Of a stretch of DNA of 64,000 nucleotides, positions 9,410-18,825 are shown piece after piece (position 1 is the first letter of the stretch; every line of letters starts with the position of its first letter). The DNA lies in the NCBI GenBank assembly GCA_008638015.1, contig VTPD01000001.1:1-64000 (forward strand), in the 5' to 3' direction. The translations under genes and the position numbers were made by a program. Under the pieces are notes generated by a model. The model saw only the letters and a list, made by a program, of their open reading frames with translations, was not told the DNA's origin and made no database searches. This stretch comes from Pelagibacteraceae bacterium (GTDB lineage: Bacteria; Pseudomonadota; Alphaproteobacteria; Pelagibacterales; Pelagibacteraceae).

Positions 9410-10931
9410 TTTTCTTAAAGAAAACTAGCAATACAGACAGTATTAGAATTAGTAAATAAAAAATTTTATTTTTATAAACACTAAAAACTGTTTCTTCATT
9501 ATTCAGATAAATTTCTGTAGATATTTTTGAATAACCATCAAGTTTTGTTACTCTATTTACGCTTCCATTTGGCAGAATACTTGATGAAAAACCCTGATTG
9601 GTAGATCTGATAATATGTTTTCCCTCTTCAATTGCTCTAAATTGTGAATGTACAAAATGCTGATGAACACCAACAGACTTATTAAACCAGCCATCTTCTG
9701 AAATATTTAAAATAAAATTATAAGGCTTTGTGTCAAGATTAACTGCGCCAGTAAAAATCATTTCATAACAAATTAATGGTAAAAAACTTAAAGTATTAAA
9801 AATTGATATTGGCTTTCTATCTGGACCACTTTGGAATGATCCATAACCAAAAGTAATTTTTTTTAAGTTTAATTTTTCTACTAAATCAACAAAAGGAATA
9901 AACTCTCCAAAAGGAACTAACTTTAACTTTGAATAAATATTTAAAATATTCCCATTATTATCAACTAACACTAAGCTGTTAAACATTTTATTATTTTGTA
10001 AATTAGTAGCACCAAAAATAATTACATGATTATCTAAAAAATTTTCTTTGATTGTATTTTGATAAATTTTTAGATTATTTAAATTTGAAAGCACTCCTTC
10101 AGGCCAAACAAAAACCGTTTGTTTTTTTTTATATATTTGCGGATTACTAATTGTAATAAGTTGGTTAACATAATTAACCTCATTATTTTCTAATAAAAAA
10201 TTTTCTAAACTTCTATCTGGTTGAACAGTAACAATCTGCAAATTTGGTATTACTGTTAAATTATTTTTTTTTAAAAAACTTTGTCCGTAATAAAAATTTA
10301 AACTAAAAATAAGTACTAGGAAAAGTGAAACGCTAATTTTTTTTTTGAGAGAAGTTTGAACACATATAAAAAGCGGAAAAGAAAAAAAGAAAATAGATAA
10401 TAAATTTAAACTATACGTTCCAAATAAATTTAATATTTGAATACTTTCAAGAGACCAGCTCCATGTATAGACAAACAAATTCCATGGAAACCCTGTAAAT
10501 ACATGTCCTCTAACAAAATCGAAAATAGCTAAAATAATTGAAAAAATAATAATAAAACTGAATTTTTTTGAAACAAATTTTTTGACACAAAGAAAACTCA
10601 ATCCATAAAAAATTGATAAATAGGCTGGTATAGCAATTATACTTAATGGCTTTAGAATAATTAAATCAGGATCAAAATTTAATGAATAATGTATCCAATA
10701 AAGACTACAAAGAAAATAACCAAATCCAAATAAGCAACCAAAAATAAAAAAAGATTTATAACTAGAATCTTGATTTTTAATTAAAAAAAAAAGCAATAAT
10801 GGAAATGCAAAAAAACTAATCCAAGTTTGATTATAGGGAGGTAATGAAAAACTTAATAAACAACCAATAATAAATAAATAAAAATACTTATATTTAGTTG
10901 TAAAAAAATTATTCGAAAAATAATTTTTCAT
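9402..10931 (-). CDS. lnt: Apolipoprotein N-acyltransferase
   Basis: Inner-membrane enzyme adding the third acyl chain to lipoproteins, which prepares them for Lol sorting. The 509-residue protein has about six N-terminal membrane segments (roughly 15-215), a periplasmic nitrilase-type domain (about 230-470) and a final membrane helix near 488-505. The Glu-Lys-Cys triad is visible as Glu278 in VWPEG, Lys335 in [12 protein letters not shown] and Cys388 in PLICYE. It follows corC by 5 bases, the same corC-lnt neighbourhood seen in many proteobacteria. LolA, also needed for lipoprotein sorting, is encoded at 49.3 kb. Confidence 0.95.
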   Translation of the reverse strand: MKNYFSNNFFTTKYKYFYLFIIGCLLSFSLPPYNQTWISFFAFPLLLFFLIKNQDSSYKSFFIFGCLFGFGYFLCSLYWIHYSLNFDPDLIILKPLSIIAIPAYLSIFYGLSFLCVKKFVSKKFSFIIIFSIILAIFDFVRGHVFTGFPWNLFVYTWSWSLESIQILNLFGTYSLNLLSIFFFSFPLFICVQTSLKKKISVSLFLVLIFSLNFYYGQSFLKKNNLTVIPNLQIVTVQPDRSLENFLLENNEVNYVNQLITISNPQIYKKKQTVFVWPEGVLSNLNNLKIYQNTIKENFLDNHVIIFGATNLQNNKMFNSLVLVDNNGNILNIYSKLKLVPFGEFIPFVDLVEKLNLKKITFGYGSFQSGPDRKPISIFNTLSFLPLICYEMIFTGAVNLDTKPYNFILNISEDGWFNKSVGVHQHFVHSQFRAIEEGKHIIRSTNQGFSSSILPNGSVNRVTKLDGYSKISTEIYLNNEETVFSVYKNKIFYLLILILSVLLVFFKKNE

Positions 10932-10936
10932 TAACT

Positions 10937-11776
10937 TTAAGAATAATAAATTTTAAGTACTTTTATTTTTCTTGGATCTGCATCGATAATTTCAAATGCA
11001 TACTTCTTATCCTCTGTCTTAATAATTTCTCCTTTATGAGGAACTCGATTAATTAAGGAAAAAACATACCCTCCTAAGGTATCAACTTTATCTGAGTTAA
11101 AATCCATCTTAGTTCTTTGTATAAAATCATTTACTTCCATTTTTGCGTCTGCAACAAATGTTTTGTCATCTATTTTTTTAAAATCAATTATCTCTTCATT
11201 GTCATGTTCATCCTGTATTTCACCTACAATTTCCTCCACTAAATCCTCAATCGTAACTAGTCCATCTGTTCCGCCATGTTCGTCAATGACTAAAGCCATA
11301 TGCAGCTTAGTTGATTGCATTTTTAATAAAATATTTAAAACTGGCATCGAAGGAGGGACAAACAATATATCTTTCATGATATTTTTGATTTGAAATTCTT
11401 CTTTAGAGCTGCTGGAAATAAATTTAATTAAATCTTTAATATGAACCATGCCGATCACGTCATCTAGATCTTTTCTGTAAATGGGAATTCTAGAATGAGA
11501 TTCTTTATTAATGATTAAAATTAAATCATCATAATTTGATTGATAGCTTGCTGATATAATTTCAGCTCTAGGAACCATAATGTCAGATGCTTTTAATTTA
11601 TTAATAGTTAAAATATTTTCTAAAATAGTTTTTTCTTTATTAGTTAAATTAGAATTATCATGCCCATTTTTAGAACTTTCTTCTATCGCACCTTGAATAC
11701 TTTCTCTTAAGTTATTTTTATCTTCGGTTGAAAAAAATTTAAGTATTTTTTTTATAAAATTATTTTTAGAGTTCAT
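10937..11776 (-). CDS. corC: CorC/HlyC family CBS-domain protein
   Basis: Soluble protein of the CorC family, linked to magnesium/cobalt efflux but of uncertain biochemical role. The 279 residues comprise a variable N-terminus, two CBS motifs (around SDIMVPRAEI and the following MHIKDLI segment, then ALVIDEHGGTDGLVTIEDLVEEIVGEI), and a C-terminal CorC_HlyC domain (about 190-279). There are no membrane segments, which separates it from larger paralogues with an N-terminal membrane domain. It overlaps ybeY by 4 bases and precedes lnt; ybeY-corC-lnt is a widely conserved string. Confidence 0.9.
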   Translation of the reverse strand: MNSKNNFIKKILKFFSTEDKNNLRESIQGAIEESSKNGHDNSNLTNKEKTILENILTINKLKASDIMVPRAEIISASYQSNYDDLILIINKESHSRIPIYRKDLDDVIGMVHIKDLIKFISSSSKEEFQIKNIMKDILFVPPSMPVLNILLKMQSTKLHMALVIDEHGGTDGLVTIEDLVEEIVGEIQDEHDNEEIIDFKKIDDKTFVADAKMEVNDFIQRTKMDFNSDKVDTLGGYVFSLINRVPHKGEIIKTEDKKYAFEIIDADPRKIKVLKIYYS

Positions 11777-12228
11777 TGTAATTGAGATAATATTTTTTTT
11801 TCTATTTTTGACATTTCATTATATTCCTTCATGTTATCGTGCTTATAACCTACAAGATGTAAACACCCATGAACAAAAATTTTTTCAATATATTTTGCAA
11901 AATTTAACTTTTTTTTTTTAATATAATTATAAGACATAGCTAAATCACCCAAAAAAATATCATTGGGAATTTTTTTTTGTGAAAAAAAAGATTTTGGGTA
12001 ATTAGGAAAAGACAAAACATCTGTATCTTTGTTTTTTTTTCTAAATTTCTTATTCAAGATTTTCATTTCTCTAGTATTGGTTAATAAAATTGATATTTCT
12101 AATTTTTTTTGTTTAAATTTTTCAATGGTTTGAAAAATAGTATGAAAATAGCTGTAAAATAGACTTTCTATATCCGATAATTCTTTTTTCCATTTATTGT
12201 CTTTGATTAAAATTTCTACTTTATGCAT
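11773..12228 (-). CDS. ybeY: Endoribonuclease YbeY (16S rRNA maturation)
   Basis: Zinc-dependent endoribonuclease implicated in 3' processing of 16S rRNA and ribosome quality control. The metal site HGCLHLVGYKH (H-x3-H-x5-H) is intact near the C-terminus, preceded by the conserved NKKFRKKNKDTDVLSFP block. I start it at MHKVEILI (12228), not the longer frame from 12249, because the family begins there and this reduces the overlap with phoH from 29 to 8 bases, the ATG lying inside the last phoH codons. The protein is then 151 residues, very Lys-rich. It follows phoH, its usual partner. Confidence 0.93.
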   Translation of the reverse strand: MHKVEILIKDNKWKKELSDIESLFYSYFHTIFQTIEKFKQKKLEISILLTNTREMKILNKKFRKKNKDTDVLSFPNYPKSFFSQKKIPNDIFLGDLAMSYNYIKKKKLNFAKYIEKIFVHGCLHLVGYKHDNMKEYNEMSKIEKKILSQLQ

Positions 12229-13219
12229 CTTCATTGTTTTCGTAAGCATTAATAATTTTGCTTACAAGAGGATGCCTTTGTACATCTTTTGAATCAAAAT
12301 AAACTATTTTAACCTCCTCTATTTCTTTTAAAATTCCAATAGATTGGGATAATCCTGAAGTATGAGATTTAACTAAATCTACTTGGCTTGGATCACCATT
12401 AACTACCATGGTAGAATTATCGCCAAGTCTAGTTAAAAACATTTTTATTTGAGTTTTTGTTGCATTTTGTGCTTCATCTAAAATAACAAATGAATTTTTA
12501 AGTGTCCTTCCCCTCATAAATGCCAATGGTGCAATTTCTATAGAACCGTCCTCTATTCTTTTTTGCATTTTTTCAAAACCTAACAATTCATGCAAAGCAT
12601 CGTACAAAGGTATTAGATACGGATCTATTTTTTCTTTCATGTCACCTGGCAAAAACCCTAGATTTTCTCCTGCTTCGACAGCTGGTCTTGAAAGAATTAT
12701 TTTCTCAACATCTCCTTTGATTAACTTTTCTACAGCCACCGCAACAGCTAAATAAGTTTTTCCAGTTCCAGCAGGACCTAAAGCAAAAATAATATTGTTG
12801 CTCCTCAAATCTTTAACATATTTTTTTTGTTTCGCCGTTCTTGGCAATACTGTTTTTTTTAAAGTTTTAATTCCGGGGGCTATTTCAGTAAATTTTTCAT
12901 CAGCTAAGTTTTTAGACTCAAAACTAAAAATAGACTTAACATCTTCTTGATCAATGTCGTCTTTTTCAAAAGATTTTTTTAACAATAAATTAATAACACT
13001 CACTACAGTTTCAGAATTTTTATTATTTCCTTTTATAGTGATATGATTACCCCTTAAGCTAATTTTTGTATTAGATAATTTTTCTAGTAAAAGAAAATTT
13101 TCATCATGGGTTCCACTAATTTTAGCTAGATTTATATTATTTTTGATATGTAAATTAACTGTATCTGAGTTTGTCTCTAAGACCTGTAAAAAATTTGTAG
13201 AATTTATAGAACTAACCAT
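12221..13219 (-). CDS. phoH: PhoH-like ATPase
   Basis: Cytoplasmic P-loop ATPase of the PhoH (YbeZ) family, thought to work with YbeY in RNA metabolism; its true substrate is uncertain. In the 332-residue protein an N-terminal KH-like segment (about 20-85) precedes the PhoH domain (about 125-325) with Walker A GPAGTGKT (148-155) and Walker B around SFVILDEAQN. It lies between miaB (5 bases upstream) and ybeY. The miaB-phoH-ybeY-corC-lnt order is the standard proteobacterial arrangement. Confidence 0.95.
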   Translation of the reverse strand: MVSSINSTNFLQVLETNSDTVNLHIKNNINLAKISGTHDENFLLLEKLSNTKISLRGNHITIKGNNKNSETVVSVINLLLKKSFEKDDIDQEDVKSIFSFESKNLADEKFTEIAPGIKTLKKTVLPRTAKQKKYVKDLRSNNIIFALGPAGTGKTYLAVAVAVEKLIKGDVEKIILSRPAVEAGENLGFLPGDMKEKIDPYLIPLYDALHELLGFEKMQKRIEDGSIEIAPLAFMRGRTLKNSFVILDEAQNATKTQIKMFLTRLGDNSTMVVNGDPSQVDLVKSHTSGLSQSIGILKEIEEVKIVYFDSKDVQRHPLVSKIINAYENNEDA

Positions 13220-13224
13220 TAATT

Positions 13225-14532
13225 TTAAATTATAGTCCCAAATAAATTATTTCGTTTGTAGGAATGAATAGAAACATCTATCACATTTCCAATTATGCAA
13301 TTATTGGCATTTATAAAAACAGGTTGCATATATTCATTTCTACCAAAAAACTGATTTGCTGTACTTGTCATATTTTCAATTAACACTTTTGTTTTTTGAT
13401 TAATTTTGCTTGCATTAGACTTTAATTGCAAGTCAAAAAGAACTTGCTGTAATTTTTCTAGGCGCTTCTGAGCTACTGGTTTAGATATTTGATCCAAATC
13501 AACTGCTGGAGTTCCTGGTCTCTGACTATAGATAAAAGAATAGGAATTAGAAAACTGAACCTCCTCAACTAAACTTATTGTCTGCTCAAAATCTTCCTCT
13601 GTTTCACCAGGATATCCAACAATAAAATCGCTAGAAAATTCAATATCAGATCTAGCACTCTTAAACTTACTAATTAAGTCTAAATAAAATTCTCTTGTAT
13701 GTTTTCTATTCATTAGTTCTAGTATTTTATTTGAACCAGACTGAACGGGCAAATGAAGCTGGGGCATTAATTTTGGTTCAGACTTAAATATATTTATTAG
13801 TTCCTCATCAAAATCATTGGGGTGAGAAGTTGTAAATCTTATTCTTTCTAATTTAGCAATCGTCGCTATTTGCTTTATTAACTTTGCAAGATTGAAATCT
13901 TCATGTTGATAGGCACTGACATTCTGACCTAATAAGACCACTTCTCTTGTTCCATAATCAACCAAATTTTGAACTTCCTTAATAATCGTATCAGCACTTC
14001 TAGAAAATTCAGGTCCTCGTGTATAAGGTACAACACAAAACTTGCAAAATTTATCGCAGCCCTCTTGAATAGTTACAAAAGAAGAAACTTTTGAAAAATT
14101 ATTTTTATAAGAATTTAATGTATCAAATTTTTCAGAAACATCTAAATCAGTATTACATATTTTTTCTCTATTTTGATTATGCTCTTGAATAATGCCTGGT
14201 AACTTATGATAAGCTTGAGGCCCAACAACAATATCGACAAAATCACTTTTTTCAAAAACAACTGAGGACTCGGCTTGAGCCACACAACCTGCCAATATAA
14301 AAGTTGGCTTACTTCTCTTATCTCTAAATATTTTCTTTATTTTGCCAATATCAGAATAAACTTTTTGCGTTGCCTTTTCTCTAATATGACAAGTATTAAA
14401 AATAAAATAATCTGCAAGCTGTTCATCGTCTACTCTTTTTAGGTCAATTGATTGAAGCAAATCTGCAATACGATTAGAGTCGTACTCATTCATTTGACAG
14501 CCAAATGTTTTTATATAAAAATTTTTAGACAA
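13225..14532 (-). CDS. miaB: tRNA-2-methylthio-N6-dimethylallyladenosine synthase MiaB
   Basis: Radical-SAM methylthiotransferase that adds a methylthio group to i6A37 of tRNAs reading U-initial codons. The 435-residue protein has the N-terminal UPF0004 domain with three cluster cysteines (Cys12, Cys48, Cys83), the radical SAM CxxxCxxC (Cys159, Cys163, Cys166), and a C-terminal TRAM domain (about 370-432). It begins directly after the fur stop codon, with no spacer, so the two are probably one transcript. Fur upstream of miaB is common in Alphaproteobacteria. Confidence 0.97.
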   Translation of the reverse strand: MSKNFYIKTFGCQMNEYDSNRIADLLQSIDLKRVDDEQLADYFIFNTCHIREKATQKVYSDIGKIKKIFRDKRSKPTFILAGCVAQAESSVVFEKSDFVDIVVGPQAYHKLPGIIQEHNQNREKICNTDLDVSEKFDTLNSYKNNFSKVSSFVTIQEGCDKFCKFCVVPYTRGPEFSRSADTIIKEVQNLVDYGTREVVLLGQNVSAYQHEDFNLAKLIKQIATIAKLERIRFTTSHPNDFDEELINIFKSEPKLMPQLHLPVQSGSNKILELMNRKHTREFYLDLISKFKSARSDIEFSSDFIVGYPGETEEDFEQTISLVEEVQFSNSYSFIYSQRPGTPAVDLDQISKPVAQKRLEKLQQVLFDLQLKSNASKINQKTKVLIENMTSTANQFFGRNEYMQPVFINANNCIIGNVIDVSIHSYKRNNLFGTII

Positions 14533-14973
14533 TTATTTTAATTTCTTACAATATAATTCTAAGCGATGATCTACTAGCTCAAAGCCTAATTTATTAGCGA
14601 TTTTTTTTTTAAGTTTTTCAATTTCATCGTCTACAAATTCTATAATTTCACCAGAATTAATATCAATTAAATGATCATGATGTGTTTCAGTTACAGCCTC
14701 ATACCTTGATTTTCCTTCTTTAAATTCATGACGATCAATTATATCTGCCTCTTCAAGTAGCTTTACGGTACGATACACTGTTGCGATACTTATTTTTTTA
14801 TCAATCGCTACAGCTCTTTTATGAATTTCGTCTACATCTGGATGAAATTTTGTATCCATAATTGTTTCCTCCAGTAATTTTACTATTACTTTTCTTTGAT
14901 CAGTAAGACGCAAACCTTTATCAATACATTTTTGTTCTAAATTGATAGCGAAAGGTGAAATTTTTTTTACCAT
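14533..14973 (-). CDS. fur: Fur-family metal-responsive transcriptional regulator
   Basis: Winged-helix repressor (146 residues) of the Fur superfamily. The DNA-binding part (about 15-90) includes LRLTDQRKVIVKLL and ISIATVYRTVKLLEE. The metal site HHDHLID is present, but the following CxxC pair of enterobacterial Fur is replaced (IDINSGEIIEF), as is usual in alphaproteobacterial Fur/Mur proteins. Whether it senses iron or manganese cannot be told from sequence. It is the first gene of the fur-miaB-phoH-ybeY-corC-lnt-metK-trmB run. Confidence 0.9.
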   Translation of the reverse strand: MVKKISPFAINLEQKCIDKGLRLTDQRKVIVKLLEETIMDTKFHPDVDEIHKRAVAIDKKISIATVYRTVKLLEEADIIDRHEFKEGKSRYEAVTETHHDHLIDINSGEIIEFVDDEIEKLKKKIANKLGFELVDHRLELYCKKLK

Positions 14974-15020
14974 AATTTGAAAGTATTAGAATTTTTGAGA
15001 TAAAACAAATTTTTTTATTA

Positions 15021-15578
15021 TTAGTAATAAGGAGTTATTTTTCTTTGAATATACAATCTTTTTTTGATTATATTTTCAATACTTTGAGCATCATATTCAA
15101 ATGGAATAATGTTTTTTTTTTCTAAAGTAGTCTGAGCCTCATAGTTAGATATGACTCGTTGTTTTTTTAGAATTTTTTGAAAAGCATCTAAATTTATATT
15201 TTTTTTATTTGTTAGATAAAATTTTTTATTAAAATAAATAATTATTTTTAATTTATTCTTTTTATTTAAATTCATAACTTTCATTAAATCATAATTAGTA
15301 AATCCGACTATCAATATTTTATTAAGCAAAGCAAAAACTTTTATCGATGATAAAACATTTCTTATTCCAGCATAACTACCTGGTCCTAGATTGATTAAAA
15401 TTAATTTTATTTTTTTTATAGGAATAAAATTTTTTTTTAAAATTTGATTAAAATCTTCCGCAAAATTATCACTTTTTAGATAATTTTTAATCATGATTTC
15501 TTTCTTGGGTTGAATATTCGATGTAATTTTTAAACAATTCAGAGTAGAATCTACAGATATAAATTTTGGTATGATCAT
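15021..15578 (-). CDS. tsaB: tRNA threonylcarbamoyladenosine biosynthesis protein TsaB
   Basis: Divergent TsaB (YeaZ), partner of TsaD in making t6A37 on tRNAs. The key evidence is the family motif NLGPGSYAGIRN (about residues 67-78), corresponding to GPGSFTGLR, together with an ASKHA-type first strand, FISVDSTLN. The 185-residue protein is shorter and more Lys/Ile-rich than most homologues. The start at 15578 is the only one that preserves the first strand, and it overlaps the start of the divergent deacetylase gene by 8 bases. The usual neighbour rimI is missing here. Confidence 0.8.
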   Translation of the reverse strand: MIIPKFISVDSTLNCLKITSNIQPKKEIMIKNYLKSDNFAEDFNQILKKNFIPIKKIKLILINLGPGSYAGIRNVLSSIKVFALLNKILIVGFTNYDLMKVMNLNKKNKLKIIIYFNKKFYLTNKKNINLDAFQKILKKQRVISNYEAQTTLEKKNIIPFEYDAQSIENIIKKRLYIQRKITPYY

Positions 15579-16602
15579 AAAAAAAATATTCTATCCTTTT
15601 TTTGCATTAATTATATTTATGCAAAGCAACCTGATTGCAAATGAAGTATCAGAAAAAGGCATTATAGCTTTAATGTATCATAGATTTGAAGAAAACAAAT
15701 ATCCAAGCACAAACATAAGAATAAATGATTTTATAAAACATATAGAATTAATGAAAAATTCTAACATTGAATTTATCGATGAAAAAACATTAAAAGAAAT
15801 CATTCTTAAAAAAAAAAATTATAGTGAAAAAAAAATATTATTAACAATTGATGATGCTTTTTTATCTTTTTATAAAAATGCCTGGCCTATTTTACAAAAA
15901 GAAAAAATACCTTTTATTCTATTTGTAAATACTAGAGAAATTAACAATCGGCACCCAAACTATATGTCTTGGGACCAAATTCGCGAAATACACCAATCTA
16001 ATTTAGGAATAATAGGAGGGCATAGCTTTAGCCATGAATATTTAGCATTTGCAACGGAAGATGAGGTTATCAAAGACATTAATAAGTCTATCGAAGATTA
16101 TAAAAGAGAATTAAATTTTAATCCTGAAATATTTTCTTATCCTTTTGGAGAATACAGTCTTGAAGTAAAAAATATTGTTAAAAAACTTGGTTACGTTATG
16201 GCCTTTGGTCAGCACTCTGGTGTTATACATCAAAGATCAGATATTTTTGAATTACCAAGGTTTCCTATTAATGAATCATACGGCACCTTAGATAGATTTA
16301 GTTTTTTATTAAACACAAGTCCTTTACCTTATAAATTTTTTAAGCCTGATGAGAAATTACTTAAAACGAACAATCCTCCCAATATTGAGATTGAATTTGA
16401 ACAAAACGTTAGAAATATAAATTGTTTCACCAATGAAGGTGGCTCCTGGAAAAAAAGTGAAATTACTTATTTGGATAACAACTGGATAAGAGTTTTATTA
16501 AAAGAAAAATATCAACCGCGTAGAGGAAAAATTAATTGCACATTAAAAATGAAAGATGGGTCTTGGGGTTGGTTAGGTAAGCAATTTATTGTTTCGGACT
16601 AA
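15571..16602 (+). CDS. Secreted polysaccharide deacetylase family protein
   Basis: Exported carbohydrate esterase-like protein (343 residues) with a signal peptide (about 1-24) and a NodB-homology domain. The motifs include ALMYHRFEE, the metal-binding TIDDAF (Asp94, Asp95) and GGHSFSHEYL (His151, His155). About 100 C-terminal residues (240-343) form a separate beta-rich domain. Its substrate is unknown; a cell-wall or surface-glycan N-acetyl or O-acetyl group is plausible. It starts inside the first codons of tsaB on the opposite strand and ends overlapping the stop of the convergent glucosaminidase gene by 4 bases. Confidence 0.85.
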   Translation: MIIKKIFYPFFALIIFMQSNLIANEVSEKGIIALMYHRFEENKYPSTNIRINDFIKHIELMKNSNIEFIDEKTLKEIILKKKNYSEKKILLTIDDAFLSFYKNAWPILQKEKIPFILFVNTREINNRHPNYMSWDQIREIHQSNLGIIGGHSFSHEYLAFATEDEVIKDINKSIEDYKRELNFNPEIFSYPFGEYSLEVKNIVKKLGYVMAFGQHSGVIHQRSDIFELPRFPINESYGTLDRFSFLLNTSPLPYKFFKPDEKLLKTNNPPNIEIEFEQNVRNINCFTNEGGSWKKSEITYLDNNWIRVLLKEKYQPRRGKINCTLKMKDGSWGWLGKQFIVSD

Positions 16603-17765
16603 ACTATATTTGGTTTCTTTTTCTTAGATAAAATAGCATCATCAAAGTCTGTTAATGAATTTTGTTCAATTATTTTTTGTAATCTTTCAACATAGACCGT
16701 GCCGATTTCTGAATAATTGTACAAATATTTTGCCAATTCCAATCCATTAACTCTATTTAAGGTTTTTCGTTGATTAGCTCTCATTTCTCTAAATTCCTTA
16801 TAGCTTGCATGGGTATTTAGATTCTTTTTGTAGGAAGAAATAGAGGCTCTTATAATTTTAAATGCAGCTACTTCAAATTTTTCATTCTCTTCTCTTTCAT
16901 TTGGGACTAATCCTTTACCTTTTTTCCAAGTTCTTGCTCCATAAAGAGAATTTCCTTCCATTGCAAATCTTGAAGTTCCCCATCCACTTTCATATGCGGC
17001 TTGAGCTAAAGCGATCGATACAGGTATGATATCCATTTTAACTTTTAATTCCTCTAAATCGTTATTTAATACTTTGTATTCTTTAAACTTTTTGTTTAAC
17101 CAATCCTTTTCTATTGTATCTAAGGTTTTCTCTCTTGATATTTGATTTAAAATCTCTCTGTCCTCTAAGATTTGCTCATTCTCATAAAGAACTAATGGCA
17201 AAACAACTCTAATAAATAATTTTTTTCTATCATTAATATTATCTATCTGCTCGATGCCAGTTGGTAATTTAGAAAGAAAAATAGGTTCAACTGCTTTTCC
17301 TTTCCTTATATCTTTTAAATTATAATCTTCTTCTTCAAATAAACTAATAATAGTTCTCGCGTCTATATTATTTCCGAAACCTAAAATCTGTTTATCGCCA
17401 AATTCATCTGGTTTTATCTTGGGTAGTTTTAAACCAAGCTCAGAATTTTTTTGTAAGTTATTATCAATAGTAGCAACATCATCTAGAGAAGATCTAATAT
17501 AATCTAAAGACTTGTCTTCCATCAAAACCTGATATTGGTATTTATTTTTATTTAAATGAATATTAACTGTTAAAAGACAAATAATAACTGCAACAAAGGA
17601 TCCTCTAGCATACGAAATGCTATAATGTTTTTGTAATTTAGCATTTAGTTTTATCTTTGATCTTCCAAGAATGTGTTTGTTGATATTTCTAAAAATATTA
17701 GCATATGAAAAAACTAGTAACCACTTACGAAATAGGTATTTTTTAACAGAATGTGATTTATTCAT
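16599..17765 (-). CDS. Membrane-anchored Bax-type glucosaminidase-family protein
   Basis: Probable peptidoglycan hydrolase of 388 residues with one membrane segment at about 55-69 and a C-terminal lysozyme-like domain (about 235-370). The motif AQAAYESGWGTSRFAMEGNS contains the likely catalytic Glu259 and matches the Bax/mannosyl-glycoprotein endo-beta-N-acetylglucosaminidase family, as does ARTWKKGKGLVP. The charged middle part (75-235) is not recognised. It overlaps nfuA by 8 bases upstream and faces the deacetylase; the pair might both act on cell-wall glycans, an inference from position only. Confidence 0.82.
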   Translation of the reverse strand: MNKSHSVKKYLFRKWLLVFSYANIFRNINKHILGRSKIKLNAKLQKHYSISYARGSFVAVIICLLTVNIHLNKNKYQYQVLMEDKSLDYIRSSLDDVATIDNNLQKNSELGLKLPKIKPDEFGDKQILGFGNNIDARTIISLFEEEDYNLKDIRKGKAVEPIFLSKLPTGIEQIDNINDRKKLFIRVVLPLVLYENEQILEDREILNQISREKTLDTIEKDWLNKKFKEYKVLNNDLEELKVKMDIIPVSIALAQAAYESGWGTSRFAMEGNSLYGARTWKKGKGLVPNEREENEKFEVAAFKIIRASISSYKKNLNTHASYKEFREMRANQRKTLNRVNGLELAKYLYNYSEIGTVYVERLQKIIEQNSLTDFDDAILSKKKKPNIV

Positions 17766-18300
17766 TTAAGTTAACAGCGGTGACTGAATTAACTTCTGGA
17801 ACATAGTGCTTAAGCATTCTTTCAACGCCTTGCTTTAAAGTTATGACAGAACTAGGACATCCGGCACAACTACCCTTCAGCATTACCTCTGCAATTCCAT
17901 CTTTAAAAGATTTTAACTGAATATCACCTCCATCCATAGCAACTGCTGGCCTAATTTTTTCACTCAAAACTTCTTCGATTCTCATAGAAACATCGTCCTT
18001 AAAATTGCTAATTTTTTCAAAAGACAAAGGAATAAAATCCTCTTTAATTTCAGTTGAAAGAATCTGTAAAGCGATCGTGGAAACTTCATCCCATGATTTA
18101 TCTGATAATTTTTTGATAGTAATAAAATTTGAATCAATAAATATTAATTCTATTAAATTTGTCTCAAATAATTTTTTAGCAAAATTAATATTTTCACATT
18201 CACTCAAAGATTTAATTTCTTTTGAACCAGTTTTCACAATGGGAAAACTAAAAATAAATTTTTTGGACTCTGGATTTGGTGTTTCTGTTATATCAATCAT
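17758..18300 (-). CDS. nfuA: NifU-like iron-sulfur scaffold/carrier NfuA
   Basis: Carries Fe-S clusters to target apoproteins. The 180-residue protein has an N-terminal Nfu_N domain (about 1-90, starting MIDITETPNPESKKF) and a C-terminal NifU domain with the cluster cysteines Cys145 and Cys148 in GSCAGCPSS, preceded by RPAVAMDGGDI. Length and domain order match alphaproteobacterial and mitochondrial NFU proteins. It has its own 63-base upstream gap with a TATAAT candidate. Possible clients in this window include MiaB and endonuclease III. Confidence 0.95.
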   Translation of the reverse strand: MIDITETPNPESKKFIFSFPIVKTGSKEIKSLSECENINFAKKLFETNLIELIFIDSNFITIKKLSDKSWDEVSTIALQILSTEIKEDFIPLSFEKISNFKDDVSMRIEEVLSEKIRPAVAMDGGDIQLKSFKDGIAEVMLKGSCAGCPSSVITLKQGVERMLKHYVPEVNSVTAVNLNE

Positions 18301-18328
18301 AATACTGTGATTTTAAAGGTTATCTTAG

Positions 18329-18334
18329 ATTATA
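18329..18334 (-). promoter_or_regulatory. Candidate -10 element upstream of nfuA
   Basis: TATAAT on the minus strand, 28 bases before the nfuA start in the gap after the Usp gene. The -35 region 17 bases further up is poor, so this is only a candidate housekeeping promoter in an AT-rich background. Confidence 0.3.
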
Positions 18335-18363
18335 CTTATTAGAAGAGTAATTTAAATATCTGA

Positions 18364-18825
18364 TTAAGCTAGTAAATCTATATCTTTTTCACTTAAAGAG
18401 CCAGGGACTATTACTATAGGTATGGCAAGATCTTTGATTCTTTTGCCTGTCAATTCTTCTATGATCGGGCCTGGGTTTTCATTGTTGGGAGAAGAAGCCA
18501 ATACGAGAAAACGAATATTCTCATCTTCCTCAATTAATTTCATAAGTTCATCTATTCTATCACCAATCTTAATTATAATTTCACTTTCAATATTAAATCT
18601 TTTTTTTATTTTTTGTGCCCACTCTCTACAAAGCTTTTTGGCTTCACTAGTTTCTTCCTGCTCAATTAAATTTTCTACTCTAGCCCATTGAGCATTCATT
18701 GCTGGATCAACTATATAAAGTAGTGATAATTTTCCATCTGTATGAATTGCTCTATTGGCAGCAAAATATATTGCATTAGATAATTCTTGACTATCATCAA
18801 TTACAACTAAAAATTTTTTCTTCAT
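18364..18825 (-). CDS. Universal stress protein family (UspA-like)
   Basis: Single-domain Usp protein of 153 residues with the alpha/beta fold signature: first strand [23 protein letters not shown], a second strand LSLLYIVDP, and a terminal [13 protein letters not shown]. The ATP-binding G-x2-G-x9-G(S/T) motif is not clearly kept ([13 protein letters not shown]), so nucleotide binding is doubtful. It overlaps trpS by 4 bases and probably shares its transcript. The precise role is unknown. Confidence 0.8.
   Translation of the reverse strand: MKKKFLVVIDDSQELSNAIYFAANRAIHTDGKLSLLYIVDPAMNAQWARVENLIEQEETSEAKKLCREWAQKIKKRFNIESEIIIKIGDRIDELMKLIEEDENIRFLVLASSPNNENPGPIIEELTGKRIKDLAIPIVIVPGSLSEKDIDLLA

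Noticed and set aside
12229-12249. Longer ybeY start with a 29-base overlap on phoH
   Set aside because: The family N-terminus begins at MHKVEI (12228); the extra seven residues have no counterpart.
15011-15030. Inverted repeat TTATTA/TAATAA near the tsaB stop as a terminator
   Set aside because: The T run is on the wrong side for tsaB and the stem is six A-T pairs only, which is expected by chance at this base composition.
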